Positions 21,747 to 33,050 of a stretch of 64,000 nt of DNA are shown here, one piece after another. The notes under the pieces are model-generated. The model saw only the letters and a list, made by a program, of their open reading frames with translations, was not told the origin of the DNA and did not search any database. Numbering within the stretch: position 1 is the stretch's first letter; each line of letters starts with the position of its first letter. The position numbers were made by a program, and so were the translations under genes. The stretch lies in NCBI RefSeq assembly GCF_050947875.1, contig NC_134569.1, forward strand, positions 34,346,777 through 34,410,776. The letters are read 5' to 3'. The DNA is from Dermacentor variabilis (Eukaryota; Arthropoda; Arachnida; Ixodida; Ixodidae).

Positions 21747-24700
21747 AGAGTTCATGCCTGACAGCGCGGGTGTTAATAGGGCAGTTCCTCCCAATTCTCG
21801 AGAATGCCCCTTCAATTTTGTGGAACGATAATTCTGCGAGAACTGCTGCTCCAGTTCTCGCGAAGCAAGCGAGCACTGTCAAGACGATATGCAGCGCGGC
21901 TCCCGAGAACAAAATAGAGCTAGTTTTGTCTAATTGCAATGCCAGGTACCCATTTCTAGTTCACCGTTATGCAAGATCCGGCGCAGCATTCTGTTGGCCC
22001 GTTGCTGGATATTTTTGCATCACACCCATTAAAATCCTTTCCTCGTGTTTATGCAGCACTAACTCTATGCCTGATCAAAGGCTTTAATTCTCTATCATTT
22101 ATGCAATCAATGCAAACAAATTCAACGAGATACATTTAGCAAAATGTCTTCCGTTATTTGCACGGCAAAGAAATAATAATGAATAAAAACAAGTTTAATT
22201 AAAGCCACCCTCCTGGGTCAAAAATTTCCATCGCAATGCACTGGATGGCTCGCTCGCAGGGACGAAGCGCCGCAAGCTCTCGAAAATCCATCAGGCACAA
22301 CTCTAATGCGGGCTCCCGACGGTACTGCAGAGGTGGAAGGTCACATTCATATCGCACCCTCACTCGTTCGCGCTCGCACGCGCGGCCGGAGGAGAAGAGG
22401 CCGATGCACTCATCAAAGCGCATCTGACGCAGATCTCGGCCCATGCGGGCCAGCAAAGAGCTCGGAAAACATGTATGTGAGCTTATGTACTCTTTCGCGT
22501 ACAAGTACACACTCGCCGTATGCCAAGCGAGCCGACGCGCGCGTCTGCACTCTTGTAGCGTACCCTGGCGGCAGCTGGTGCGCGCGGGCGCTGCAAGCTA
22601 AGCTCTAAGACCCCCCCTCCCCCTCCCGAGCCGCCGCCTCCACCCCCCCTTCTCAAGGCCGGCGCCATTTTCCAATCACGAGAGAGCGCGCGCTGCCTTG
22701 CGCGAGTGTTCATTAGCCATCAGCCTCAACTCTGCCACCTCCTTTTCCGGTCCACGGCCGCTGCGCGCGTGCTGCGGCTTAGGGCGCTTCGCCAATGCGA
22801 AGTGCACGGAGGCAGCCCCTCCTCGTCCCCTTGCTCTTGTTTTGCCCTCCTGTGTTTCCCACTTCCACAGATCCCTTTCTTGGCATTGTTTCTTGGCCTT
22901 TTCTCTCTCTTCGTTCCATATCTGCTGATGAACGAAGAACTGTTGCGGCTTTGAAACGCGAGTACAGAGAGTTAAGAGAAGTAGAGAAAGGAAAAGAGGT
23001 TAGCCAAAGGTAGTTCTTGTTGATGCACGGAGGGAAGGAGGAAAAAAAGTAGAAGAAGGAAAAAAGGTTGTGGAAATGTTTCCGAGTTATGTTAGTATCC
23101 TCTTTTGCATGTAAGTCACGTGATCTATTGTAACGCTCATGAAGGTAAGGTGATCGCTCCTAAAACGGATAAGAAAATTTACGGCCTCCTCACGGTCAAG
23201 GCGTCTGTAAACAAGAGCAGTGATACCGTAATCGTCATTGATTGTTACTTATCTGAAGTGCCTAACAAACGTTCTCGTCGTACCGTATACTAAATACGCT
23301 ATCCCATACGACACGACGGCCTGTTAAACAAAGAATGCAGGCAAACAGTGACATGAAGGCCGTGGCTGAGCCTGAATGACTGCAATAACAAGCGAAATAA
23401 AATATTAATCAGGTATTTATTATATATAGAACACGCACGTTATTTTACTTATTTGTATGGTAATGAGCGGTTTACAGTGAAGTCTCGAGTGTATTAATGA
23501 TATCAACAATATAACGTTGATCCCGGCATTAAAGCATAACATGTGTTCTCTGCGTCACTCTCGCTTCCTCCTCTTTTCGAATATTCAAGATTGCACACGG
23601 AACTGACATGCTGATTTCTGGAATATGTGAAGTGTGTGCATTCTTGTAGTTAGCTGGGTATACTTATTTATTATGATTATATTGTGGTGGAGAGACAAGA
23701 CTGATATGCTGTGATGTGATTGCCTTTAGGATGAAACAATTTTCTTACCAGCTGTATACTTGCCCACGATGTAGCGGGCCCAGTGTGCTCACAAACCATT
23801 TTTGATTTGGTATATTGGTGCCTCTCACACTCTGTGCTCCACGTGAGGAGCAAATGAGTAAATATGGTAAGCATCAAGCAGAAAACGCGTCTTTTTAATT
23901 CAAGCTAATAAGTAGCAACTTTCGTTGTGACACAATGGTAATTACAACTGCTATTTAGAAATCTTGCCTGATTTTTTATTTTTTTATATAGAAACGGGTA
24001 CTACGAAATAATTGGACGAGTAAGAGATTAGTTCGTAAACTTTTATCTTTAATTTCACGTACTCACTTCTGGCGTGGACGCGCAAATCTTACAAATACTG
24101 CCTGTCGTCCTGGCCAGATGTACCAAGGCAGTTGCGACGCCAGAAAGTTTACTCCAAGTTATAGAAGTGCAGGTCAACAAATATGGAGCTGCATATGGTG
24201 AGAAAGCGTTCAAACGTGCGCTAACGCTGAACAGCATATGTCAGATTGCTTGTACCATGGTCTAGATTACGTTGTTTAAAGCCCTAATTAGGTTGCAACT
24301 TATCATGTTTTCATGTAAGGTACGTGAGCCATCTTTCACCTCCACGCTTATGTGAGTAGCCACCACAATAATAATGTTATCATCCGACTTCACAACATTG
24401 ATGATATTGTACTTCGTAACATTACGCACTCAAGAAAAATAAGAAGTTGACGGAATGGAAGAATAAACGAAGCATCCCGTGACATTCGAATACTTATAAA
24501 CGCACTGGAACTGCATAAACAACGCAAAATCTGGCCTAATTTCACAGTCAGTGCAGCGATCACAATATCTGGCATGTTGTTTAAGCACCAGGCAACAGCC
24601 GGTCTGACGTACTTGCAAACATAGCAATATGCACTCGCAGTCACAGCGAGACGAACGTTTACGTATATTTAAAGCGCTCACCCTTCGAGAAAGTAAATGA

Positions 24701-25087
24701 GTTGCTATAAGAAATGAGTCAGTTGAGCAACGTTGTCAACATCGCCCTCAGGATGAGCCTAACTCATATACGTCTGCTTTTCTGGGAAAGGTCCTATGGC
24801 GAGGTACAATTCATATTGCCTGTAACAATTACATGACTTTAATTATCACAAAATAATTGAACAGCCAGAATTCAGATCCGTTTGGTTCAAGAAATTTGGT
24901 AAATGTCACAGCTGGCGACCAGGAGTCCACGACAGGCCCGCTAACGACAATGGTCGAGATTGCCGACATCACGCCATATAAGAAGACAAGCCGAGGCTCT
25001 TTAAGGCTATTCGTTGGGTTTAACGGCCGAATGGGACACTGGAGTTATGAGAGACGCTGTCCTCGAGGGTTGCGGATTAATTTTTGC
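21747..25087. other. Intergenic with a GC-rich patch
   Basis: No supported gene. From about 22540 to 22870 the sequence is CpG-rich with C-runs, GGCGCCATTTTCCAATCACG and pyrimidine-rich tracts. This could be a promoter-like region, but no first exon could be shown. The rest is AT-rich with short ORFs only. Confidence 0.35.
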
Positions 25088-25247
25088 CACCTGAAGTTCC
25101 TTAACGTCCACTTATATCTAAGTTCACGACAGTTTTTGCATTCCACCTCCATTTAAATGCTACCAATGTAGGCGGGCACCGAACCCGTGACCTCGTGCTC
25201 ATCAGCAAAACACCATAGTCCATGTGTCACCGCGGCAGGTTTCTGAA
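25088..25247 (-). mobile_element. tRNA-derived SINE
   Basis: On the minus strand a tRNA-like head begins near 25247 with an A-box-like segment (GGTGACACATGGACTATGG), then a B box GGGTTCGGTGCC. A non-tRNA body follows, with words AACTTAGATATAAGTGGACG and TTAAGGAACTTCAGGTGG and an end near 25088. The architecture and body words are those of a common SINE of hard ticks; that identification is from memory. The head is too degenerate to be a tRNA gene. Confidence 0.6.
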
Positions 25248-26719
25248 CAATATCAAGCCGTAGTGTCCACCAGGCAGTTCAACGATCAAGAAGGACGCCG
25301 GCGTCCAAGCGCAGGCGGATGAGACAAGAAAACGTGGCTGGTCCGATTTAAAATGACTTAGTTATTGGCTCTGTGCTTGCCGTGAAGACGCCAATGGAAA
25401 ATCCACTGGTTCCCGCACTAACGCAGCAAACCAACGAGAGTGACGAAGTCGCAAATGGTGCTCATAGTGAATGCGCAGAAACCATTGGAATGGAAAGACA
25501 TCACCGGATGCCAAATTTGTATATGCGAGAGTGCATCCAGCCTGCCATGCACTCTATGGGAAAGAAGAGTGCTACATCGGAATAAGTAATTGCTTGCGAG
25601 CTCATGGCAAGCAATACTGATGACATCAGAGCAGGGTCATTGGCCTCCTCGGCGCATGCCTGAGCAATGTGAACACGACCCGCCAAGCCTTCAAAAAAGA
25701 ATACTACCAGTCAAGGCTCTTTAATTCCCGCGAATGTGTCCGCATTGGCGCGGCGTCACGAAACTCGATGGACAAACCGACTTGTAATTTACACGAAATG
25801 CAAATTTCTGAATAAGCGAGTTCTATCAACACACGGATGAGTCGCACTATTCCGCATATTCTATATCTCCTCAGCTTTATTAGTAAATATACTTACATCT
25901 TCACTGCGAGTTTTGCTTGCAATAACTTATTTTACTCATATGCTGTCTCGTGAAGCGCGCCTTTGGAATCGACCTGTTATTTGTCATTCAATGCTTGCTT
26001 TTTCACAGTTGGCGACATTTGTACCTTATAAAGAAAGATAGAATTACTAATTTCTGGCCCTGCAGCTGACGCAGGGTGCAATGTTTTATTTTGGCTGCTG
26101 CAGTTCGATAGACTAAGCTCGGTGTACTTGAGAAGGTTCTTGAATGGCTAAAGTTTCCTTTGTGGTGAATCTGGGCAAGAATCCACAAAAAAGTATAATA
26201 TGTAACCACTTTGGTTAGCATTCCGGCGCTTGGCCCTAACGATCACGATCGGCATTGCAACGAAATAGTTGCCGCGGCTATCGCCAATCATGGACGGAGC
26301 TCAAGTATGAAATAGTATGTGAACAAATGTTTTGAAAGCATATTCGTGAAATTTCACTGACGTAAAGTGTATTTCTGACTGAACTTTCTCATTTCGGTGC
26401 TCGGGCGCCCTCCTCGCCTTTCTGGACGAAAGGCGAGAGGCGCACAGGACACATGTGCGTTTTGGATCAAGCGTCGAGTAAGCACAGCCACATATGCTAA
26501 TATTCAAAAATGTTCCCAAGGGAATTGGAAATAATTGGCAACCGGGAAGACACAAACAGGGGCCTACTCTGCTGCAGCTACCCCCTCCCCCCCTCCCTTC
26601 CACTCCAAACTGCCGCTTCTCACACCACTATTTAACTGCACTTGTGTCGGGCACTATCAAAAATTCACATTTACGCAGTTCCGCCTTCAGCGTGAGACAG
26701 CGCCAACGCTTGAACGTGT
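25248..26719. other. Intergenic, no supported gene
   Basis: Short ORFs without motifs; nothing repetitive was recognised. Confidence 0.35.
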
Positions 26720-26790
26720 CTGCTGCGCAAGGATTCGAGTCTCGCAGCTAGACGTGCTTGACCGGCGCTTGCCGCGCTGAGCTATATACA
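26720..26790 (-). other. tRNA-like remnant
   Basis: The minus strand reads TATATAGCTCAGCGCGG, which contains an A-box-like TAGCTCAGCGCGG, followed about 35 bases later by GACTCGAATCC, a B-box-like element. The D and acceptor stems do not pair. It is therefore a degenerate tRNA or the head of a SINE rather than a functional tRNA. Confidence 0.3.
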
Positions 26791-26989
26791 GGCCAAAGCT
26801 CCCAGTGCCCAAGGCAGCCGACTAAATATAGTGTCATGAGCAATGCGACTCGTTCATCGATTCGAGGTACGTCACAACTGTATACGCTGTGCTTATTGGT
26901 GCTTTACAGAGCAGTAATCATAAATGTTCGCCACGACCGGCCCCGTGAGCAGAAAAACAAAAACAAAAAAAACTGACGATGCCTCGGTC

Positions 26990-27480
26990 GCGCCTTTGGC
27001 GCCTACGAATGCTTTAACAGCGGGACACGGCCGGCTAACACTCTGCAAGAATTCACTTCGTGGTTCGGTGCGTCCGCGAGAATTTCCATAACGACACTGG
27101 CCGAGACGGGCCTCCGCCAGCATGCAAGCTGGCCCAGGAAATATGCAAATGCCCATAATTGTCCAAGAATTTGGGAGCCCACCGCGCACCTGCCCGGTGC
27201 GCCGCCAGACGGCACTTGCATCTGCGCTCTCGACCTTCGCTTCTTCCCCAGCGCGCACGCAGCATTCCCGCGCACACCTTCCCGCGTTGAACCACACCAG
27301 CGGTGGGAACGCAAACTGCCAGTAGACGGCACTGTATTGTCTCCGTTGCCTTCGCTGGTACTTACGTGCTGACTTGTCTGCTTCAATTTGCTGGTGATCT
27401 TTGGTTATCTTCTGGCGGACGCTAAATATTCCGCGAGCGGTGACACGCGCGCTCCGTGCTCTCGTCAACGGGGCACCGCT
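26990..27480. other. CpG-rich block, nothing assigned
   Basis: A GC-rich, CpG-rich stretch is open on the minus strand for 191 codons (26893-27468), with overlapping open frames in other phases. No domain was recognised, so it is treated as composition-driven. It could be a promoter region. Confidence 0.3.
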
Positions 27481-30079
27481 GCGTCCAGCTCGTTAATTCG
27501 CTTCTCGTTGATGAGGTTTGTCGTTTGCACCTGTTGGAGGGAGTTAGCTTGATGCAAGCTGTGTAGTCAACGCGCCTAAACCGTATGACAGGGAAGTGTG
27601 CCGGTCATAATAAAGCTCGCAGCGTGTCGCCCACGTCCTTGCGGGAAATTAGCAGTACAGTTTCACGAACCGCGTCGAGCTGTCCAAATTTGTTAAAAAA
27701 ATAAAATAATAAGATGGAAGGGCAGCAGCCGGAGGTACATTGCGGAACTGCGCCAACCAGTCGACTCGATGATTGCGCTACAGAGGTACTGCATTAAAAA
27801 AAAAGTAAAATGACAGTGAAGGGCGCGCAGCTAGTGCTTACATGTTTCGGTGGAGTGTGCATATACTATCTACTATTTGTCACAATGAAGGTGATAAATA
27901 TGTTTAGTCCTAGGCAGTCTTCGTTAGAAGAATGAAGGGAAATATATGTTTATTGCGCACAAAAGCCCCAACAGAATCCCCCGCTATTGGGCATTCTTTT
28001 TTCTTGCTGAAGGCTGCTAGAAAGTCGCCCTTGATGCAGTTATCCGCAAAAAGATGAAAGAACATCCGTCACACGTACACGTCGGTGTGCGTCGTCAGAC
28101 ACCAGAAACGATTCAGTGGTTGCAGGAAGGACTCCAACATTCACTGCGATCAATGTTTTAAAAAAAATCGAGCTTGGCTGCGATATTTCCCTCCGCGTTG
28201 TTTTTGCGAAGACAGGTTCGTGAAAAATACACGGGTATTCTTGACTGTTTGCAAAAATCCTGCCGTAGGCTCATAACCGTTTCTTTCCTTTGCAAAGGGA
28301 GAGGGGAGGCTTCTGTATTCACATTCCGTTTCCCTAGCGTATAATATATTTAAGCGATGAGGGATACGGATATTACCCGCATAAGATAATCTCATTTATA
28401 CCGCTTTGGCGACACGAAGTGTTCATCGAAGAAAGTAAAGGATAAAATTTTCATTGTGCAATTTTACAGAAACGAAATTACTGTGACAAAATGCATCTTT
28501 TAAAGGAAGGTACAGAGCTTAAGAACATTTACGAAACTGTGGAAAATATCGAGATATTAGTCCATATAAGAAGGAGCGCCTATACGTAAGTAATACGGAC
28601 TATTCCAGATGGGTGCTTAAAATCAGAAAGGAGCTGTGGAAATCTTGTTCGTAAAGAAGGAGCAGATAGACTCTTTGTCAAATTTACTAAACTAAGAGCT
28701 GATAATGTTTTATTTATTGAGGCTCCAAGGAAAAAGTTAAGATATCATCAACCTACTGGTACTGCAGGTTGTCACATGTCCCCTTCCTATCTGTTCCATG
28801 CAAGAAAATAGATATTTGGACACTTAGTGCCCTATAACACACCACTCTTCCAATTTGCTTTTATTCCGATGTCATCATGTCAAATTTACGTAGCCTCCGA
28901 CGCAAGCATCGGGCGCTAACCAGCAGCGTTACTTGAAAACACCAATCAAACGCGCTCCTCGTTTGCAGGAGGTAATTTTTGTTTACTCTCAAAGCAAATA
29001 GCATTACCTACATTGTGCGGTTTTCCAGTGAAGCTGTCTATGGCTAGGATCTGGAAAAAAAATGTGTCGGAGACGTTGACAAAAACAAATATGTTCAGTG
29101 TAGTTATCCGCGGCATGGTTCTACGAAGGGGCCCGAAAATCAATCTTTTGTACAGAAGACTGCAATGAAATTATATGTATTTGTAAATTTACCACGAGTA
29201 GTGGAAATCGTGTTTAACAGCTTTCACTTTAGTGTTGCCTACTAAGCACTTTCTTGATAAAATTCATCGTGCAAGCTTCACAACGTGCGCATGTAGCTCA
29301 GTGGACATCGCTAGACTGCACTTCACTTGTCCAGCAAAGTCAACAGTGACGCTAAAAAATTAGGGCGCTGGGCAATCTGCCATTTTCGGTTTGGACGATG
29401 TTTCGAGCACTGCCACTAAGCGACCTCGAAAGGACACGTTTCATTGCAGTGGACACTTCCTTATTGTTATTTCGCTTTATGAACACGTGCTGAATATATT
29501 AGGAACAATTTTATGCACAGTGAATTGAGTTCGTTGTTGCTGTTGAGGATGCACTTTTCCCCCTTCTTGTGTGTGCAGGTATTCGCGCGTGCTACTAAGG
29601 TGTTCCTTTCATTGTTTGTCAGTTTACATAACGTTGCTAAGTGATTTGTATATTTTTCGTGTAAGTGAAATGGAGTAAAGAGTCCAAGGAAGACTGCTTT
29701 TCAAGCTTTCCAGTCGGAATTCATTTAATCCTACCTACGAATAAAGGTTATTGTGTTGCAGTTCTTTCGTTTAGAAACAGCTTAGTGAATGCTATAGTGC
29801 ACGCTAATAGCAGGGTTGGGCTTATATGGCTCATGAAATTGTGGCAGAAACAATAAAAGATTACGTTATCAGTCAGCGATAACTTTCTTGTGTAACCTGC
29901 TGCATATCCACATGGCATCCGTGTATAATGAAACCTCATGGGTGCATAAGCAGACACGCGAAGTGGCAATCACGCAGCCAAACACAACGTCGAATGATAC
30001 CACGACACAGCATATCTTAACATAATCACTGCAACGTAGCTTTCATTCGGTGTTGTGGTTCGCAGCGTGATACGGACGA

Positions 30080-30082
<3 letters not shown>
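27481..30082. other. Intergenic, no supported gene
   Basis: AT-rich with only short ORFs. At 29289-29299 the word TAGCTCAGTGG looks like a tRNA A box, but no B box follows. Confidence 0.4.

Positions 30083-30110
<28 letters not shown>
30083..30110. repeat. (AT)14 microsatellite
   Basis: Twenty-eight bases of perfect AT dinucleotide repeat. Confidence 0.95.
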
Positions 30111-30113
<3 letters not shown>

Positions 30114-31436
30114 GCTCCCCCACCCAAATTATTATTTTCTATCTAAATGACTACAATACAACAAGAATAATCATAATCAACAAGAAAAAAATTGGTCCGT
30201 CGGTGTCTGTATCCTCTTATCGTGCTGGTTGCTCGTCCGGTGTTTCTGCTCTAAATCAACCAGTGAGGCTTGCTGCCTGTCGCTTAGAGTTGGCTGAATA
30301 AATTTAGCCAGAAACTTCGAACTCAACACCGAAATTCGGCAAGAATTATTTCTTTTTAATTTCTTGGCCGACTTGGAACGAAGCTCAGTGGCCCCCAATG
30401 GATAGAGGCCAATTTAGGAGAATGTACAGCTTTAAAAGCAGCCGGACATAGTGCAAACAAACATAGGATATAATGAAGATTAAGGCGTCCCGCGGTGGTA
30501 TGCGATGCACTTGAGCGTGGATCTGAGCTCTGTTGTGACTCACCTTCCGCTGAAAGCCAATTGGGTGCGGTGGATGACTCTTGCCTTGCATATTTGTTAG
30601 AGACATAGAACTTACTAACCGATTTCAACGTTGAGATATCTCGGATAAAAGTGACACAGTGCTGTATCCGACGTCAGGGCACGTTTCAATATCTCCGAAA
30701 TGTGTTTCAAGTGTCTTTTTATCGTTCTTCGCGTGGCTCGAGAGAACAGATTCGTCGGTCCCGGACGAGGAACTAACATCCTGAATATTGTGTGCGTGTG
30801 AGGGTGCTTCGTTGAACGCTAACATGTACACCCTCTCCTCGTTCGAAGGATCTGCGATAGGCGGCGCGTAGAGGTAGCCGCTTTAGCAACGGTTTATTTA
30901 GGCTAGCCAGCCACGGTGCTGTGGCATCTAGGCAGTGGCCGTTACCGTGGCCGCTCAGCCGGTGCGTGTTTTATTCTCGTGCTAAATGCATGTGAGCCAT
31001 CTTCTTCCCTGGCTCGGGAGGCGATAGTCACGCTGCTGCCTTTGAGATGGGGATAAGACGCAATAACGCTGCGTCCACTTGGGACAAGGGAGTGATCTTC
31101 TCGTTGGAAAAAGGGAATTTTGGTTGCGTAACTCAGCGGATAATCAGCGGGAAGATGGCCAAGACCATCACTCGCCCGAGGTCTGATGACTGCTTCTATT
31201 ATCACTTTGGGGCTATGTAAGTGGCCTCACCACGTACTTCACCGTAGCTTCTCATCTCACCTTCACTCATGTCGTAAGTAAATCGTTGAAGTTTTGCAAC
31301 GCAGCCTATCCTCCCTGCACTGTCGGCGAGTCTTTTGAGGCGCACGACGCGTCGCGCTCGGTCACTTACCATTTAGTAACGCTGGAAGGCAAACTGCAAG
31401 GAGCAAGAATCCGGCATCCTTATAGCTCCAACATGA
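30111..31436. other. Intergenic, no supported gene
   Basis: Short ORFs without motifs on both strands. Confidence 0.35.
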
Positions 31437-31840
31437 ACATGCCGTCGTTGTCATGCATTGATCGTCATTCTGTTGTCGTCAGTTCATTGCCTTCAACGCA
31501 ATATGATCATTCTTTCATTGTCGTGTCATCGTCATCCTTCCACCGTTTTTACTCTGTTGATGTCACTGCGTTGTCATATTGTCGTCATCACATCATCGTC
31601 ATAATTCCATCGTCGTCATGCCGGTGTCGACACTGCGTCGTCAAAACAAAGTTGCCATTATGCCGTCGGGGTGTCATTCCACTGTCGTCATTTTGTCACA
31701 GCAACTGCAATATCATCAGCCAAATATCGTCATACTCGTTTTCTCAAGCCGTCGTCGCGATTCTCTCTTCATGATCTTTTTGTCATCGTACCGTCGTCGA
31801 CACGCCGTCGTCGTCATACTACTGTCTTACGACCATTAGA
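31437..31840 (+). repeat. Degenerate TCGTCA-rich tract
   Basis: The words GTCGTCAT, CATCGTCAT, TTGTCAT and CCGTCGTC recur irregularly for about 400 bases. The period is mostly 9-15 and not exact, so it is a decayed minisatellite or cryptically simple sequence. The long ORFs across it (for example 31286-31774) are by-products, rich in Ser, His, Val and Arg. Confidence 0.65.
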
Positions 31841-31889
31841 AATGCTAACTAAGTAGGCTATAAAAATAAATTTTCCAAGTAATTATAGC

Positions 31890-33050
31890 TGTTGAAGAAC
31901 CTGCAAAAACATGCACAATTAGACACGACCACATCCCGTGCATTCGGTGACCTGTTGTACGCCGTGACTGCTTTAATAGACTCTTTGAAAAATATTACAA
32001 CTTCCAACAAAATCAGGATCCTCAATTTGTTATGTACGCAGACGACACTAACAATCTTTAAAGCGGCTGCTATAACAGAAATAACAGAAATATAGCAGCT
32101 GCTACTACAATGCAACTATTATTTTTGAAGATGTAGGGTGATAGAGCAGGTAAAATGTCAAAAATTTTCTCGGAGTGTACCTCCAAGAAGATTTGGCCAG
32201 GAAGACGCACATCGATAAAATTGCTATGGAACTAACCAGGATAGTTGATTGCTCATACAAACTGAGTACCTTGGTTACTGCTAGGTTGAAAAACCATTGC
32301 ACTAGGCACTTCTTTATCCTCGATTAACATCCTGCATATTAATTTGTGTCACTGTATCGAAAAAAATACAAAGAAACTCATGGTACTACAAAAAGCTGTC
32401 TTACGTTCATTCAAAGGATATCATAGCCTTGTACAAAGCTTTAGAATCAAACCATTTTTTATAAACCCTTCTGGGTTAAAGGCAAAGCAGGTGTATTACT
32501 ACAAGTTAATGCAATACCTTAAACAAAACAATCACAGTACATTCTGAATGTACCCGCCAATCGGCATTACAGCTTTCGCCGACAGTTACCTAAAGTAAGA
32601 ACCAATGACGCAAAGCAATTAGTCAGTTACCAGGCACCTACACTACTAAATCACCTACATGACTTTGATGATGAAATTATACAAGATTCGAATAAATCAT
32701 GCAAAGTTTTTCTTATTGAGAACAATATTGAGTTCGTCTGATTAGAACCGCCGTATAAATTGTCAGTCTTTTGTTTCTTTTATTTTCAGGTTATAGTTGT
32801 AGTTTGAAACAAAAATATATTGAACGTATACTCTGTCGGATTTTTATATTTATTGCGGAGATGTTCCTTTTTTTTCAAAATTAATATTCTGTATCCCAAC
32901 ACTTCAGTTCATTTCGGTATGTCTGTATGATTTGTGTGTTGCGTACGGCCTGCGTTGTAGGCTTCGCCTTTGTCAGGCCAGATGGCCTTCAGCTTCTGGC
33001 TCCTTTCTGTTGTGAACAGGAGAAATAAGTTCACTCATTCTTTCATTCAA
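31890..33050 (+). mobile_element. L2/CR1-like LINE 3' fragment, heavily mutated
   Basis: Pieces of one reverse transcriptase appear in order in shifting frames. QFVMYADDTN (catalytic YADD at 32034-32045) comes first. FLGVYLQEDLARKTHIDKI (about 32165-32225) is the box after the palm. Then comes LMVLQKAVLRSFKG (about 32380-32420), and finally a 64-codon open stretch 32550-32741 containing YSFRRQLPKVRTND and YQAPTLLN, which matches the C-terminus of such LINEs. It is followed by a 3' UTR with GGCCAGATGGCCTTCAGC and AACAGGAGAAATAA, and a tail of ATTC-like units ending near 33050. Several stops and frameshifts make it dead. Confidence 0.75.

Noticed and set aside
26893..27468. 191-codon minus-strand ORF as a gene
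   Set aside because: It lies in CpG-rich sequence that is open in several frames on both strands, and no domain or splice-supported continuation was found.
29286..29350. tRNA gene suggested by TAGCTCAGTGG
   Set aside because: No B box or pairing stems follow at tRNA distance.
31286..31774. 162-codon Ser/His/Val-rich ORF as a protein
   Set aside because: It is produced by the TCGTCA-rich tract; the same bias appears in the other frames.
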